The notes under the pieces were generated by a model that made no database searches, was not told the DNA's origin, and saw only the letters and a list, made by a program, of their open reading frames with translations. A stretch of DNA of 64,000 nt from Leptolyngbya sp. PCC 7375 (lineage in GTDB: Bacteria > Cyanobacteriota > Cyanobacteriia > Phormidesmidales > Phormidesmidaceae): NCBI RefSeq assembly GCF_000316115.1, contig NZ_JH993797.1, forward strand, positions 6,731,961 to 6,795,960, written 5' to 3'. This document shows, one piece after another, positions 53,755 to 61,532 of the stretch (position 1 is the first letter of the stretch; each line of letters starts with the position of its first letter). Position numbers and translations under genes: made by a program.

Positions 53755-55072
53755 TCAACCGAACGCTCTTATCTTCGCTGATCCGGGGGCAGGCAAGACC
53801 ACAGTTGTTCTTCATGCACTCAAACTTATCAAACCTCGTCGTACACTAGTGCTTGCCACTAAACGGATTTGCCAATATGTATGGCAACAAGAAGCCGCTA
53901 ATTGGGTGGGTACAAAACATTTTACCTTTACTCAGCTTGCTGTTCCCAAACCCTCTACTCGGATTAACCGGATGCACGAAGAGACGGATATTCATCTCCT
54001 CAACTATGAATTATTCCCTTGGTTAATCCAAACCTATTTGCGCGATCAACGTAAGACCCTATCAGACTGGTATGACGCGATCGTATTTGATGAAGTGTCG
54101 TACATGAAAAATGCAGGTGCTAAGCGATTCAAAGCATCCCGTAACCAGGTTCAGGATATCCCTACTCGGATTGGCATGACAGGCACTCCAATCGGAAACT
54201 CCTTGCTTAATATTTGGGGACAGGTTTTTATAACCTGCGGAGAGGAACCCCTAGGGCGTTCTTATTCAGCGTTTCAAAAAAACTATTTTGAATCTGACTA
54301 TATGGGGTGGAATTGGACCCCCAAAGAAGGTACCAAAGCCCTCATCAATAAACGCATTAAGCCATACTGTTATCGGATTCCCGTCGATCCTTATAGAGCT
54401 ACTAACCCTATTAACTACATCCCGCTTCAGTATGAGATCCCCAAGAAACTTAGAAAAGACTATGAACAACTGAGAGATGAGCTTTATCTTGAGGTTGAAA
54501 CGACCAGAGGAGTCTTTGAAGTCGGTGGCCAAGGAGCCGTTGTAAAAAATAAACTGCGTCAGATGGAATCGGGGGCGCTTTATCTTAACCCCGAGGATGA
54601 GGAACAAATTAAGAATAAGCCTTGGGTTAAACTCCATGATGAGAAGTTAATCCTCATGGAAGAACTCGTAGAATCACTACAAGGTAAGCCTCTACTCGTG
54701 TTTTATGAGTTTAAGCATGAACTTAAACGACTTCAGGAAAAATTTAAGCAAGCGGTTTCGATTAAAGACAACGGTGCGATCGACCGTTGGAACAATAATG
54801 AAATAGAGATATTACTCGCGCATCCAAAGTCAGCGGGGCACGGGTTGAACCTTCATCTGGGTGGAGCTTACCATATGATTTTCTTTACGTTGCCGTGGTC
54901 GCTAGAACTCTGGAAACAATGCATCGGGCGGTTAAACCGTACAGGGCAAAAAAATCAGGTTCAGCTTTACTACTTCACGGGGCCTGAAGTAGAGACCCAA
55001 GTATTTCATTCTTTGAAAGCTAATCGGAAAATTGAGGAGGATCTAGTAAGTAGGGTAAAATCTGCTGCATAA
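53696..55072 (+). CDS. SNF2-family SF2 helicase
   Basis: 458 residues. Walker A DPGAGKTT (about 28-35), DEAH-equivalent VFDEVSYM (about 130), TGTPIGN, and C-terminal IEILLAHPKSAGHGLNLH and QCIGRLNRTGQ (motifs V/VI). It is the small phage-type SNF2 translocase usually paired with VRR-NUC. The start at 53696 lies well inside the nuclease gene; MLSAKNLRNPQKQAIKFLRD gives the expected Q-motif region, so a later start is unlikely. Confidence 0.85.
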   Translation: MLSAKNLRNPQKQAIKFLRDQPNALIFADPGAGKTTVVLHALKLIKPRRTLVLATKRICQYVWQQEAANWVGTKHFTFTQLAVPKPSTRINRMHEETDIHLLNYELFPWLIQTYLRDQRKTLSDWYDAIVFDEVSYMKNAGAKRFKASRNQVQDIPTRIGMTGTPIGNSLLNIWGQVFITCGEEPLGRSYSAFQKNYFESDYMGWNWTPKEGTKALINKRIKPYCYRIPVDPYRATNPINYIPLQYEIPKKLRKDYEQLRDELYLEVETTRGVFEVGGQGAVVKNKLRQMESGALYLNPEDEEQIKNKPWVKLHDEKLILMEELVESLQGKPLLVFYEFKHELKRLQEKFKQAVSIKDNGAIDRWNNNEIEILLAHPKSAGHGLNLHLGGAYHMIFFTLPWSLELWKQCIGRLNRTGQKNQVQLYYFTGPEVETQVFHSLKANRKIEEDLVSRVKSAA

Positions 55073-55120
55073 AGATTAACTAATAAGTTAATATAGTTAA
55101 GTCCTGAATTAGGTCAGTAA

Positions 55121-55486
55121 ATGGAAAACATGTCAAAAACGGAAAAGCAGAAATTTTTATACAAATATACCGAGGCTCTCAAGTCATTTATTAATTATTG
55201 TCTAGAGAATTATTTTAATGATAATGAGCCTGCAAATCTAAATGAGATGCTCAGTCATGCGGGCATCCCTCAATACTATGTAAAAATTTACGGGTACGTG
55301 AAAAGGGATACGCCCCTTAAATCTGTACTCGACTATGAGACGTTCGTGCAGCTTTCCAGAATCGATCCTAAACATAGAGCGCCTCTTGAAATAAGAAATT
55401 TACTCATGGGGGTAAAAACCCCTGATTATGCATCCATGGATAAAAAAGATTTAATTAATTTATTAATTGATAAAAAACACGGGTAA
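55121..55486 (+). CDS. Hypothetical protein
   Basis: 121 residues, MENMSKTEKQKFLYKYTEAL, helical and lysine-rich. A TTAACTAATAAGTTAATA motif lies 27-46 bases upstream, a variant of the palindrome before the polymerase and primase genes, so it may be part of the same regulon. No domain recognised. Confidence 0.6.
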   Translation: MENMSKTEKQKFLYKYTEALKSFINYCLENYFNDNEPANLNEMLSHAGIPQYYVKIYGYVKRDTPLKSVLDYETFVQLSRIDPKHRAPLEIRNLLMGVKTPDYASMDKKDLINLLIDKKHG

Positions 55487-55545
55487 ACTCGGTTAAAAAA
55501 TTAAGCAACTTGCGCTATGCTATTTTTAAAATAGTGTGCGTAACT

Positions 55546-56358
55546 ATGGCTATGAATGCCGATAACCCAGTTCAGACTACTTTAACTACCTATAAAGAAA
55601 ATATTAAAAAGTTAATTGAGTATTTAAGCGAATACGACCCCGATGAACACGGGTTCTTTAGCAGCCTTACATATAAAATTAATAAGAAGCTGGCTGAGTA
55701 CAGTGACTCTATTCCAGACCAGTATGTTCCTGACTGGTATAACTGGAGAAAAGCTCAGAAGCGTGGTTTAGACATTAATAGTGCTACTAAATTAGGTTTT
55801 GGCGCTGGTTTATCTACTGATCCTAATTTAGCATGCGCATTGGTCTATCTTGCTCTCATGGGTATTTGGGACCCCGAAATTGAGTCGTTGTCCTCAATTA
55901 CGAAGAAATTAACTGGATCAGTTGCAAACATCCCTAATGATGATCCGGATGTAGCATTAAGCACTGAGCAGTTAGACCGTATTGAGATAAAATTGGATCA
56001 CGCGGTTTCAATTCTTGAGAGTTCTAATAAACTCAGCAAAAAAGAGAATCTTACCTGGAGCATTGTTAAGGAGCTAACTAAGTTCGGACTGCAACCTACT
56101 AAGGCAAACATACCAAAAATCAAAAAGATTCTTGAGACTCATGCGGTCGGATTACCTAAGGAATACGTACCTGAGGTTATCGACATTATTAAAAATGATG
56201 CTGCTCCAATGCCACATCATTGGCTACTTGTTAGCGCTTTGCTGAATCATATTAACCCAGATGGTAAATACACCGCTGCAACACTGAAAAACTGGATTAA
56301 TCAAGGAGTGAATCAGGATAGTCCGTCCTCCTCCCAAAATAAAGATCTCGATAAATAA
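55546..56358 (+). CDS. Unknown helical protein, paralogue of the 57048 gene
   Basis: 270 residues from the ATG at 55546 (MAMNADNPVQTTLTTYKENI). GLSTDPNLACALVYLALMGI (about 92-111) and SNKLSKKENLTWSIVKEL (about 164) find counterparts in the minus-strand gene at 57048-57671. No named domain. Just upstream is a near-palindrome CTATTTTTAAAATAG (55520-55534), a candidate operator. The C-terminal part overlaps the small minus gene at 56297. Confidence 0.65.
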   Translation: MAMNADNPVQTTLTTYKENIKKLIEYLSEYDPDEHGFFSSLTYKINKKLAEYSDSIPDQYVPDWYNWRKAQKRGLDINSATKLGFGAGLSTDPNLACALVYLALMGIWDPEIESLSSITKKLTGSVANIPNDDPDVALSTEQLDRIEIKLDHAVSILESSNKLSKKENLTWSIVKELTKFGLQPTKANIPKIKKILETHAVGLPKEYVPEVIDIIKNDAAPMPHHWLLVSALLNHINPDGKYTAATLKNWINQGVNQDSPSSSQNKDLDK

Positions 56359-56530
56359 TATGGACAGTTGGCTCATGCTCCCAATACCACTGAGCGATTG
56401 AGAGATCATTAGTTGAAATAATTGCTGGGCCTATGAGAGAATTCTCATCATTGTTCTCTCCGTCATTATCTATAGGTGGTATTGAATGGTTTACATCGTC
56501 GTTCAGCGGGTCATTTAGCGGATGTGACAT
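56297..56530 (-). CDS. Possible small acidic protein
   Basis: 77 residues, MSHPLNDPLNDDVNHSIPPI, very acidic and Asn/Asp-rich with an aromatic C-terminus (WYWEHEPTVHIIYRDLYF). It overlaps the convergent 55546 gene by 62 bases and has about 108 bases of AT-rich upstream sequence. No domain; the call rests on codon pattern alone. Confidence 0.35.
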   Translation of the reverse strand: MSHPLNDPLNDDVNHSIPPIDNDGENNDENSLIGPAIISTNDLSIAQWYWEHEPTVHIIYRDLYFGRRTDYPDSLLD

Positions 56531-56638
56531 TTAATCAGGAATGATATACTACACCTCTATGATCATCATTAATTGTCCCCAGGTATAAACTATTTTAGCC
56601 TGGGTTTAACTTAGGTTGTGTGATTTCCTACATGTCAG

Positions 56639-57160
56639 ATGTTAACAGTCTCTCTAAATTCCAAAGGATGCATCCTATATGCATCAGATTGTTTGTTCCA
56701 ACTACTTGGATATCCCGGCGAATCTGTTATTCGGCGGCGATTAACTGACTTTATCTCTTCTGAACGCGAGATTTCAGGCAATATGTTAATTGAATACATA
56801 TTCATAAGAAAATCAGGAGAAAAACTATCCGTAATCACAAACAGAACCCCTGTGATTTTCAATGAGCGTCTGATTGGGTTTTTAATTACTGCAATTGATC
56901 CTGTTGATGTCTGGATTAACGCACAAACTAGTGATATTCAATTACTGTTAACAAATCTAACAGTTCGAATGGAAAAAGACTGCGATATTCTAATTGAATG
57001 CCCTAACTCTTATTGGTTTGGGCTGATCGCCGCTATGAGTCATCATTTTAGGTGTGTTGAGAATTTAGAATTGTCTGTTCCTGCGACAGGTGATTTTCAA
57101 GTAATACCGTGTCAGGAACAGTTATCCCATATCCCTGTGCCCATTTCACAACCCAATTGA
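56639..57160 (+). CDS. PAS-like small sensory protein
   Basis: 173 residues. MLTVSLNSKGCILYASDCLF and QLLGYPGESVIRRRLTDFIS match the start of a PAS fold (G-x-I-xx-x-S-x-x-x-x-LLGYxxxE-x-I-G-RR), and IFIRKSGEKLSVITNRTPVI its second half. No kinase, HTH or other effector follows, so it may be a stand-alone sensor or adaptor. The last 113 bases overlap the convergent 57048 gene. Confidence 0.6.
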   Translation: MLTVSLNSKGCILYASDCLFQLLGYPGESVIRRRLTDFISSEREISGNMLIEYIFIRKSGEKLSVITNRTPVIFNERLIGFLITAIDPVDVWINAQTSDIQLLLTNLTVRMEKDCDILIECPNSYWFGLIAAMSHHFRCVENLELSVPATGDFQVIPCQEQLSHIPVPISQPN

Positions 57161-57671
57161 TCTCTTTCTTTGATAGTTTCCCACCCGAGAGTAACTCGTT
57201 TACCCGCGCTTCGGTTAATGGTGTGGTTACCATTAATCGTGTTAAGGCGTCTGGATTATCGGCTTTAATGACATTAACTAGATTCTGAAAATTGGAGCTA
57301 TTTATGTTAATGGCTGATTTGAACGTGTCTATTGAGTTCGTTGATAATTCTATTAGGCCTAATAAATAGCAGCGTAGGATTGCTAAAGCGATAACCGGAT
57401 TGGGATCTAACTGTAGTCCTACCGCTAAACGCAACAATCGCCGTTCATCCCATCCGCCTATTCTAGTATCCGTATCTTCAGCAGTTCGTAGAGCTGATAT
57501 ATTGGGCGCTGAAAACGTAGGCCACCCAAGTCTATCAAGCGGCTCGTTAAGGCTATCTACAAACTTATTCTGACTGCCAGATTTCTTAATACGGGTTTCA
57601 ATGAGCATCTTCAGTCTGGGTAGCTCAACCTCATTGTAGAGCTTCGATTGAAACTCGTTGATATCTCCCAT
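57048..57671 (-). CDS. Unknown helical protein, paralogue of the 55546 gene
   Basis: 207 residues. LQLDPNPVIALAILRCYLLG and GGKLSKKEINWVVKWAQGYG parallel segments of the 55546 protein at similar spacing, so the two are probably divergent paralogues. It is transcribed against the PAS-like gene. Upstream is the inverted repeat at 57732-57756. The layout (two opposed related genes around a sensor) hints at a switch, but that is inference. Confidence 0.65.
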   Translation of the reverse strand: MGDINEFQSKLYNEVELPRLKMLIETRIKKSGSQNKFVDSLNEPLDRLGWPTFSAPNISALRTAEDTDTRIGGWDERRLLRLAVGLQLDPNPVIALAILRCYLLGLIELSTNSIDTFKSAININSSNFQNLVNVIKADNPDALTRLMVTTPLTEARVNELLSGGKLSKKEINWVVKWAQGYGITVPDTVLLENHLSQEQTILNSQHT

Positions 57672-57731
57672 GTCAGGTATGGTGTGATTGCCATCGCCTA
57701 TTTTAACCTAATGAAACCCTACATACTACAC

Positions 57732-57756
57732 CGTACATGCACCTAGCCGATGTACG
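57732..57756. promoter_or_regulatory. Inverted repeat in the divergent promoter region
   Basis: CGTACAT and ATGTACG with an 11-base spacer, 61-85 bases upstream of the 57671 start and about 90 upstream of the plus-strand small ORF. Candidate operator or hairpin. Confidence 0.5.
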
Positions 57757-57844
57757 TATTTAATAAGCTAATTTCAGTACCATGAGCGTACGGATCTTTA
57801 CTCTTTTAAGTGAATTATTTTAATAGATGAGTTAAACTAAATTT

Positions 57845-57952
57845 ATGCATGATTCAAATCATATTTGGTACGCGGTAGATGGTGAGACAAAAGAACGGTT
57901 AACACCGAGTCCAGCCTCACTAAATACTGTCGTCACCATTCAATTAAATTAA
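57845..57952 (+). CDS. Small ORF of 35 residues
   Basis: MHDSNHIWYAVDGETKERLT to VVTIQLN. It lies 25 bases before the 57977 gene and precedes it in the likely transcript. No ribosome-binding site beyond AACTAAA-like bases. Low certainty. Confidence 0.35.
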   Translation: MHDSNHIWYAVDGETKERLTPSPASLNTVVTIQLN

Positions 57953-57976
57953 CCCATAAATTAATAGAGAATAATC

Positions 57977-58183
57977 ATGGATGAAGTGCTTATAGAAGTC
58001 AGTAATGATAATGGTGATCATAATTACCAGGGTAATATGTCAGAGGGTCAAAAAGAACTCTATGATTTGCTGTTAGCCGTTCAGATTACAAACGACACGG
58101 CCTTTATAATTTTTGAATCGTTGTCTAGAGAACTCAAAATAAAAGAGTATCAGGCTATTGAAAAACGCCTGGAGAACCTTTAA
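57977..58183 (+). CDS. Small acidic protein
   Basis: 68 residues, MDEVLIEVSNDNGDHNYQGN, acidic with a helical second half (LYDLLLAVQITNDTAFIIFE). AATAGAGAATAATC precedes the ATG. No domain recognised. Followed by another small gene in the same direction. Confidence 0.55.
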   Translation: MDEVLIEVSNDNGDHNYQGNMSEGQKELYDLLLAVQITNDTAFIIFESLSRELKIKEYQAIEKRLENL

Positions 58184-58234
58184 CTAATTGGTGCAATATC
58201 AGGCTACGAGTTAAACCTTAAAGAAGAAAAACAT

Positions 58235-58624
58235 ATGAAACTCGACACGCTTAATCTATCAATCCAGTCGTTGGCTGAAGAAACTCAGACAATTATCAAT
58301 GATAACTATGATAGTCGAGTTCAAATTCTTAAAACTGAAACTCGACTTAGTGAGATTCGTACGCGAATTGAAACCGCTAAAGTAGTCCATTCCTTATGTG
58401 TCAATGGGAATAAAGATCTTAAGAATGCAGATATGCGTAAGGCTGCATTAGATAAAGCAGTATCAGAAGATAAGGCTATTAGTGAACTCACTCAGGAGTT
58501 AAACAAGTTGAAATACGATCTTGAGATCATGAAAATTGAGATGCAGCATGGAAATGAGACCATGCGGTTTAATCTTGAGTTGATTAAAGCACTCGGTAAT
58601 AACTCAATCACTAAAATCGAATAA
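58235..58624 (+). CDS. Coiled-coil protein
   Basis: 129 residues; the middle 40-110 has heptad-like repeats (LKTETRLSEIRTRIETAKVV, AISELTQELNKLKYDLEIM), a probable long coiled coil. The start has AAGAAGAAAAACAT as a purine-rich ribosome-binding region. It may scaffold replication proteins; no family recognised. Confidence 0.6.
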   Translation: MKLDTLNLSIQSLAEETQTIINDNYDSRVQILKTETRLSEIRTRIETAKVVHSLCVNGNKDLKNADMRKAALDKAVSEDKAISELTQELNKLKYDLEIMKIEMQHGNETMRFNLELIKALGNNSITKIE

Positions 58625-58704
58625 TATTTTTTGAGTTAGAGATTGTCTAAATTGATTAATATAAATGTACGTAGTGGAGAATCTAGCACAATAACAGACT
58701 GATT

Positions 58705-60219
58705 ATGAAACTTCGGGATTATCAAAAACAACTTATATCTGATCTTTATTACAAACTGTCTGAAGGTTATCGAAAGATAGCCCTCATCGCAGGAACCGGC
58801 GCAGGTAAGTCTATCGTCGCAGCTCAAATCTTTGCTGATGCTGTAGCGTCTGGAAAACGCGCAATGTTTCTCGTCCACCTCGACGTGCTTGTGGGACAGA
58901 CTTACGAGAAAATGCAGTTGTTTGGATTAGACTGCGGATTTATCAAAGCAGGCTGGCCTGAGAATCCCGAAGCGCCTATTCAAATCGCCAGTATTCAAAC
59001 GATGGCTAATCGTCCGTGGTGGAAAAACTGTCACGCGGATGTGGTTATCTATGATGAAGGTCACATCACATTCTTTAGCCAGATAGGGCAAGAGGTATTC
59101 ACTAAAACTCACCCTAACGCTGTTCATCTACCCATGACAGCAACGCCCTTACGGTTGGGTAAAGAACAGTTTGGCGACTATCTTGAGACGTTAGTGTGCT
59201 CCCCTACGCCTAGTGAACTTCAACAGCAGGGTTATCTAGCATCTCTTAAGTACTATAGTTTTCCAGGTAATAAGCTGGAAGCGGCTGCCAACGATCACGA
59301 TTTTGCACTTGAAGAGATCAAGGTTGCGTGCGACCAGCCGAAACTCATTCAACAAATTGTTCATGAGTGGCAGCGATTAGTACCTGGCAAACGCACGATC
59401 GCATTCTGCGTGGATGTAGAGCACGCTCGTAATGTCGCACGAGCTTTTCATAACATTGACGTTCCGGCAACCGTCGTGGATGGGAACACACCAATCCGTG
59501 ACAGACAGCGGATGTATGATGCATTGTCTAGCGGGGAGTTACAAGTTCTAGCATCGTGTAACGTCATCAGTATCGGGTTTGATGAACCTAGCGTAGAAGT
59601 GGGGTTAATGCTCCGACCGACAAATTCATCCGCGCTCCATTTCCAGCAACTGGGACGAGTGATGAGGATCTCTCCCGAGACTGGTAAAACCTATGGGTAT
59701 ATTCTCGACCAGGCCAATAATCTCAATCGGTTGGGGTATCCCGAAGACATTAAGGGGTATGCGCTACCCTATTCAACTCAAGGGAGTTCGGGAGGAATTG
59801 CCCCAACGAAACCCTGTCCACACTGTGACAGAATCCATTACACATTTGCGACCAAGTGTGTTGCGTGTGGATATGAATGGCCACAGTCAAAAGTGATGGT
59901 ACCGGGTCCGATGGTTGAGGTGTCTCCCGGTGAGTATGATCCACTTGATCTCATACGGTTATTTCACGGGCATCGTCGACAAGTGTTCCACACGGGTGAA
60001 CCGCCTGAAGTGGCCATAGATCGATTTACCAAGCACGTTGACAAGCACCCATCACCTGATTGGTGTCTAGGGTCATTATTTGGGCCAATGCCATCACCAC
60101 CTGAGAAGAAGAGTATATTTAGATATCTAGCTCAATTCAATCGACCTAAGACTTGGGTAGTTGATGAGTTTGAGAAGGAAGTTGGAGTAGGATCATTTAA
60201 ACAATTAGTAGGGAGATGA
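58705..60219 (+). CDS. SF2 DEAD/DEAH helicase with C-terminal zinc ribbon
   Basis: 504 residues. Walker A GTGAGKS (about 31-37), DEGH box (about 117-120), TATPLRLG (about 145), and QLGRVMR (motif VI, about 315). After the helicase core there is a zinc-binding CPHC ... CVAC (about 371-390) and a C-terminal extension of about 100 residues. It resembles UvsW/SSL2-like phage helicases. With the SF1 and SNF2 proteins this makes three helicase/translocases in the element. Confidence 0.88.
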   Translation: MKLRDYQKQLISDLYYKLSEGYRKIALIAGTGAGKSIVAAQIFADAVASGKRAMFLVHLDVLVGQTYEKMQLFGLDCGFIKAGWPENPEAPIQIASIQTMANRPWWKNCHADVVIYDEGHITFFSQIGQEVFTKTHPNAVHLPMTATPLRLGKEQFGDYLETLVCSPTPSELQQQGYLASLKYYSFPGNKLEAAANDHDFALEEIKVACDQPKLIQQIVHEWQRLVPGKRTIAFCVDVEHARNVARAFHNIDVPATVVDGNTPIRDRQRMYDALSSGELQVLASCNVISIGFDEPSVEVGLMLRPTNSSALHFQQLGRVMRISPETGKTYGYILDQANNLNRLGYPEDIKGYALPYSTQGSSGGIAPTKPCPHCDRIHYTFATKCVACGYEWPQSKVMVPGPMVEVSPGEYDPLDLIRLFHGHRRQVFHTGEPPEVAIDRFTKHVDKHPSPDWCLGSLFGPMPSPPEKKSIFRYLAQFNRPKTWVVDEFEKEVGVGSFKQLVGR

Positions 60220-60226
60220 GGAAATT

Positions 60227-60457
60227 ATGAAATTTGAAATACCGTTTCAACACCTGGATCTCGTGCCAGATGGTCGTTATTTTATGTTCTTTCAAAACCC
60301 TGATTCAGGTAAAATGTTTTGTCATGGTATCGAAGCTAAATATTATGGAGAATGGCGTAGGAATCTAGGTGTATATGGTCTTTGTTTAGGTGTAATACCT
60401 GTACCAGAAGTATTAGAGAATTCAGCAATATTTAGATTGTCAGAGGAAAAGAATTGA
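60227..60457 (+). CDS. Small hypothetical protein after the helicase
   Basis: 76 residues, MKFEIPFQHLDLVPDGRYFM, 7 bases after the helicase stop with GGGAGATGAGGAAATT as ribosome-binding site. Aromatic-rich, possibly a small beta fold. No domain recognised. Confidence 0.6.
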   Translation: MKFEIPFQHLDLVPDGRYFMFFQNPDSGKMFCHGIEAKYYGEWRRNLGVYGLCLGVIPVPEVLENSAIFRLSEEKN

Positions 60458-60491
60458 ATAGCTAATAGTTCTGTAATTATCTAAACCGATC

Positions 60492-60746
60492 ATGTTCTAC
60501 CATGTTGTAACAGACGACTATCCCGAGAGTTCATTTACTATTGGTTTATATCATGGTCCATATGATGTAGATATTGAATCTATATGGTCTGATGCGTGTA
60601 AAAAACTAAATATAGATCTGGATGATTTAAGATATGGAACTAATAAGGACCTATTAGACATATTAGACAAGATTGATTCTGAATTTAGTAATTATGAGTT
60701 AACCAGGGTTAGCTTCAAAACTTCTCGTGTTTTTATAGGCATATAG
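60492..60746 (+). CDS. Small hypothetical protein
   Basis: 84 residues, MFYHVVTDDYPESSFTIGLY, acidic with a hydrophobic C-terminus (TSRVFIGI). No domain. It ends the packed gene series. Confidence 0.5.
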   Translation: MFYHVVTDDYPESSFTIGLYHGPYDVDIESIWSDACKKLNIDLDDLRYGTNKDLLDILDKIDSEFSNYELTRVSFKTSRVFIGI

Positions 60747-60866
60747 ATATAGATATCGATGATTAAAAATGACACTTGGATTAAATACCAAGATCAATCG
60801 GAACAGGTAACCCTGGCTAAGGTTTAATTTCGGGCACTCTTAACTTGATTGTTTAGGAGTACAGAT

Positions 60867-60968
60867 ATGCGACTGGTTGACGCTATAGAATTCTGGGAAG
60901 GTGTTTTCTGGGTAATCGCCTTCCCATTTCGCTGGATAGTCAAAAGAATTAGGAAAAAGAAGGTTTAA
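60867..60968 (+). CDS. 33-residue membrane peptide
   Basis: MRLVDAIEFWEGVFWVIAFP then FRWIVKRIRKKKV: one hydrophobic, tryptophan-rich segment followed by a strongly basic end. TTTAGGAGTACAGATATG is a strong ribosome-binding site. It is the best-supported of the very short ORFs in the window. Such peptides can be toxins, holin-like or regulatory; no family recognised. Confidence 0.6.
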   Translation: MRLVDAIEFWEGVFWVIAFPFRWIVKRIRKKKV

Positions 60969-61047
60969 TCACTTCCAGTTTTGCAGTGATGAGGCTATAG
61001 TAATGGGTATAACACTGTAGCTTTACTGAGATATGCTAAGAGCGGCC

Positions 61048-61368
61048 ATGAGTACCGTGCCATCGCGGTACCTCCTTATAAATGATTCTATGGAAGCTTG
61101 GGATTTCTGCCGAGAGTGGTTTATCGCGGACGAAGAAGACATACAAGAACGGGGTTACCGGCAGAAATGCGTTGAATTACTTGTACAAGTACTGGATGTC
61201 AAAGAATCCACTGTTCAAAAGTGGGGTGCTCAATTCGAAAAAATGCCTATCCCCTATAAACGAACGCTTTATCTAGCGGATGCCATTCGGAAGATCCGAA
61301 ATGTGGCTGTTGAGACTCACGATCAAATTCTGTACAGCACACTCAATAAACTGATCAATAACGACTAA
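61048..61368 (+). CDS. Hypothetical, possibly DNA-binding protein
   Basis: 106 residues from the ATG at 61048 (MSTVPSRYLLINDSMEAWDF); 61033 is an alternative start. CVELLVQVLDVKESTVQKWG (about 51-70) resembles a helix-turn-helix. It comes before the parM operon, with a terminator between them. A hairpin GTACCG/CGGTAC lies just after its start codon. Confidence 0.55.
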   Translation: MSTVPSRYLLINDSMEAWDFCREWFIADEEDIQERGYRQKCVELLVQVLDVKESTVQKWGAQFEKMPIPYKRTLYLADAIRKIRNVAVETHDQILYSTLNKLINND

Positions 61369-61402
61369 GAACTATTCCAATGTTCGCTTCAAAATTGGAA
61401 GT

Positions 61403-61437
61403 AAACCCCTTGCCGATCTGGTGAGGGGTTTCTTATT
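61403..61437 (+). terminator. Rho-independent terminator
   Basis: Stem AAACCCCT / AGGGGTTT with a 13-base loop, then CTTATTGTT, about 35 bases after the 61368 stop. It separates the preceding gene from the parM operon. Confidence 0.75.
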
Positions 61438-61450
61438 GTTAGGACATGCC

Positions 61451-61510
61451 ACAGGCTGTTACAACGCATAACTATCTGCTACAGCCTGTTACGGATTACT
61501 ACAACCCTTA
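61451..61510. repeat. Spaced 12-bp repeats upstream of parM, possible centromere site
   Basis: ACAGGCTGTTAC (61451-61462) and ACAGCCTGTTAC (61481-61492) are 30 bases apart, near three helical turns; a weaker unit (GATTACTACAAC) follows. Direct repeats of this kind upstream of parM are expected for a parC/centromere, bound by ParR. Confidence 0.5.
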
Positions 61511-61532
61511 TATATCAAGGATTCTAAAAATA

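Noticed and set aside
60759..60827. A 22-codon ORF before the 60867 peptide
   Set aside because: No ribosome-binding site and too short to judge; could be a leader peptide but nothing supports it.
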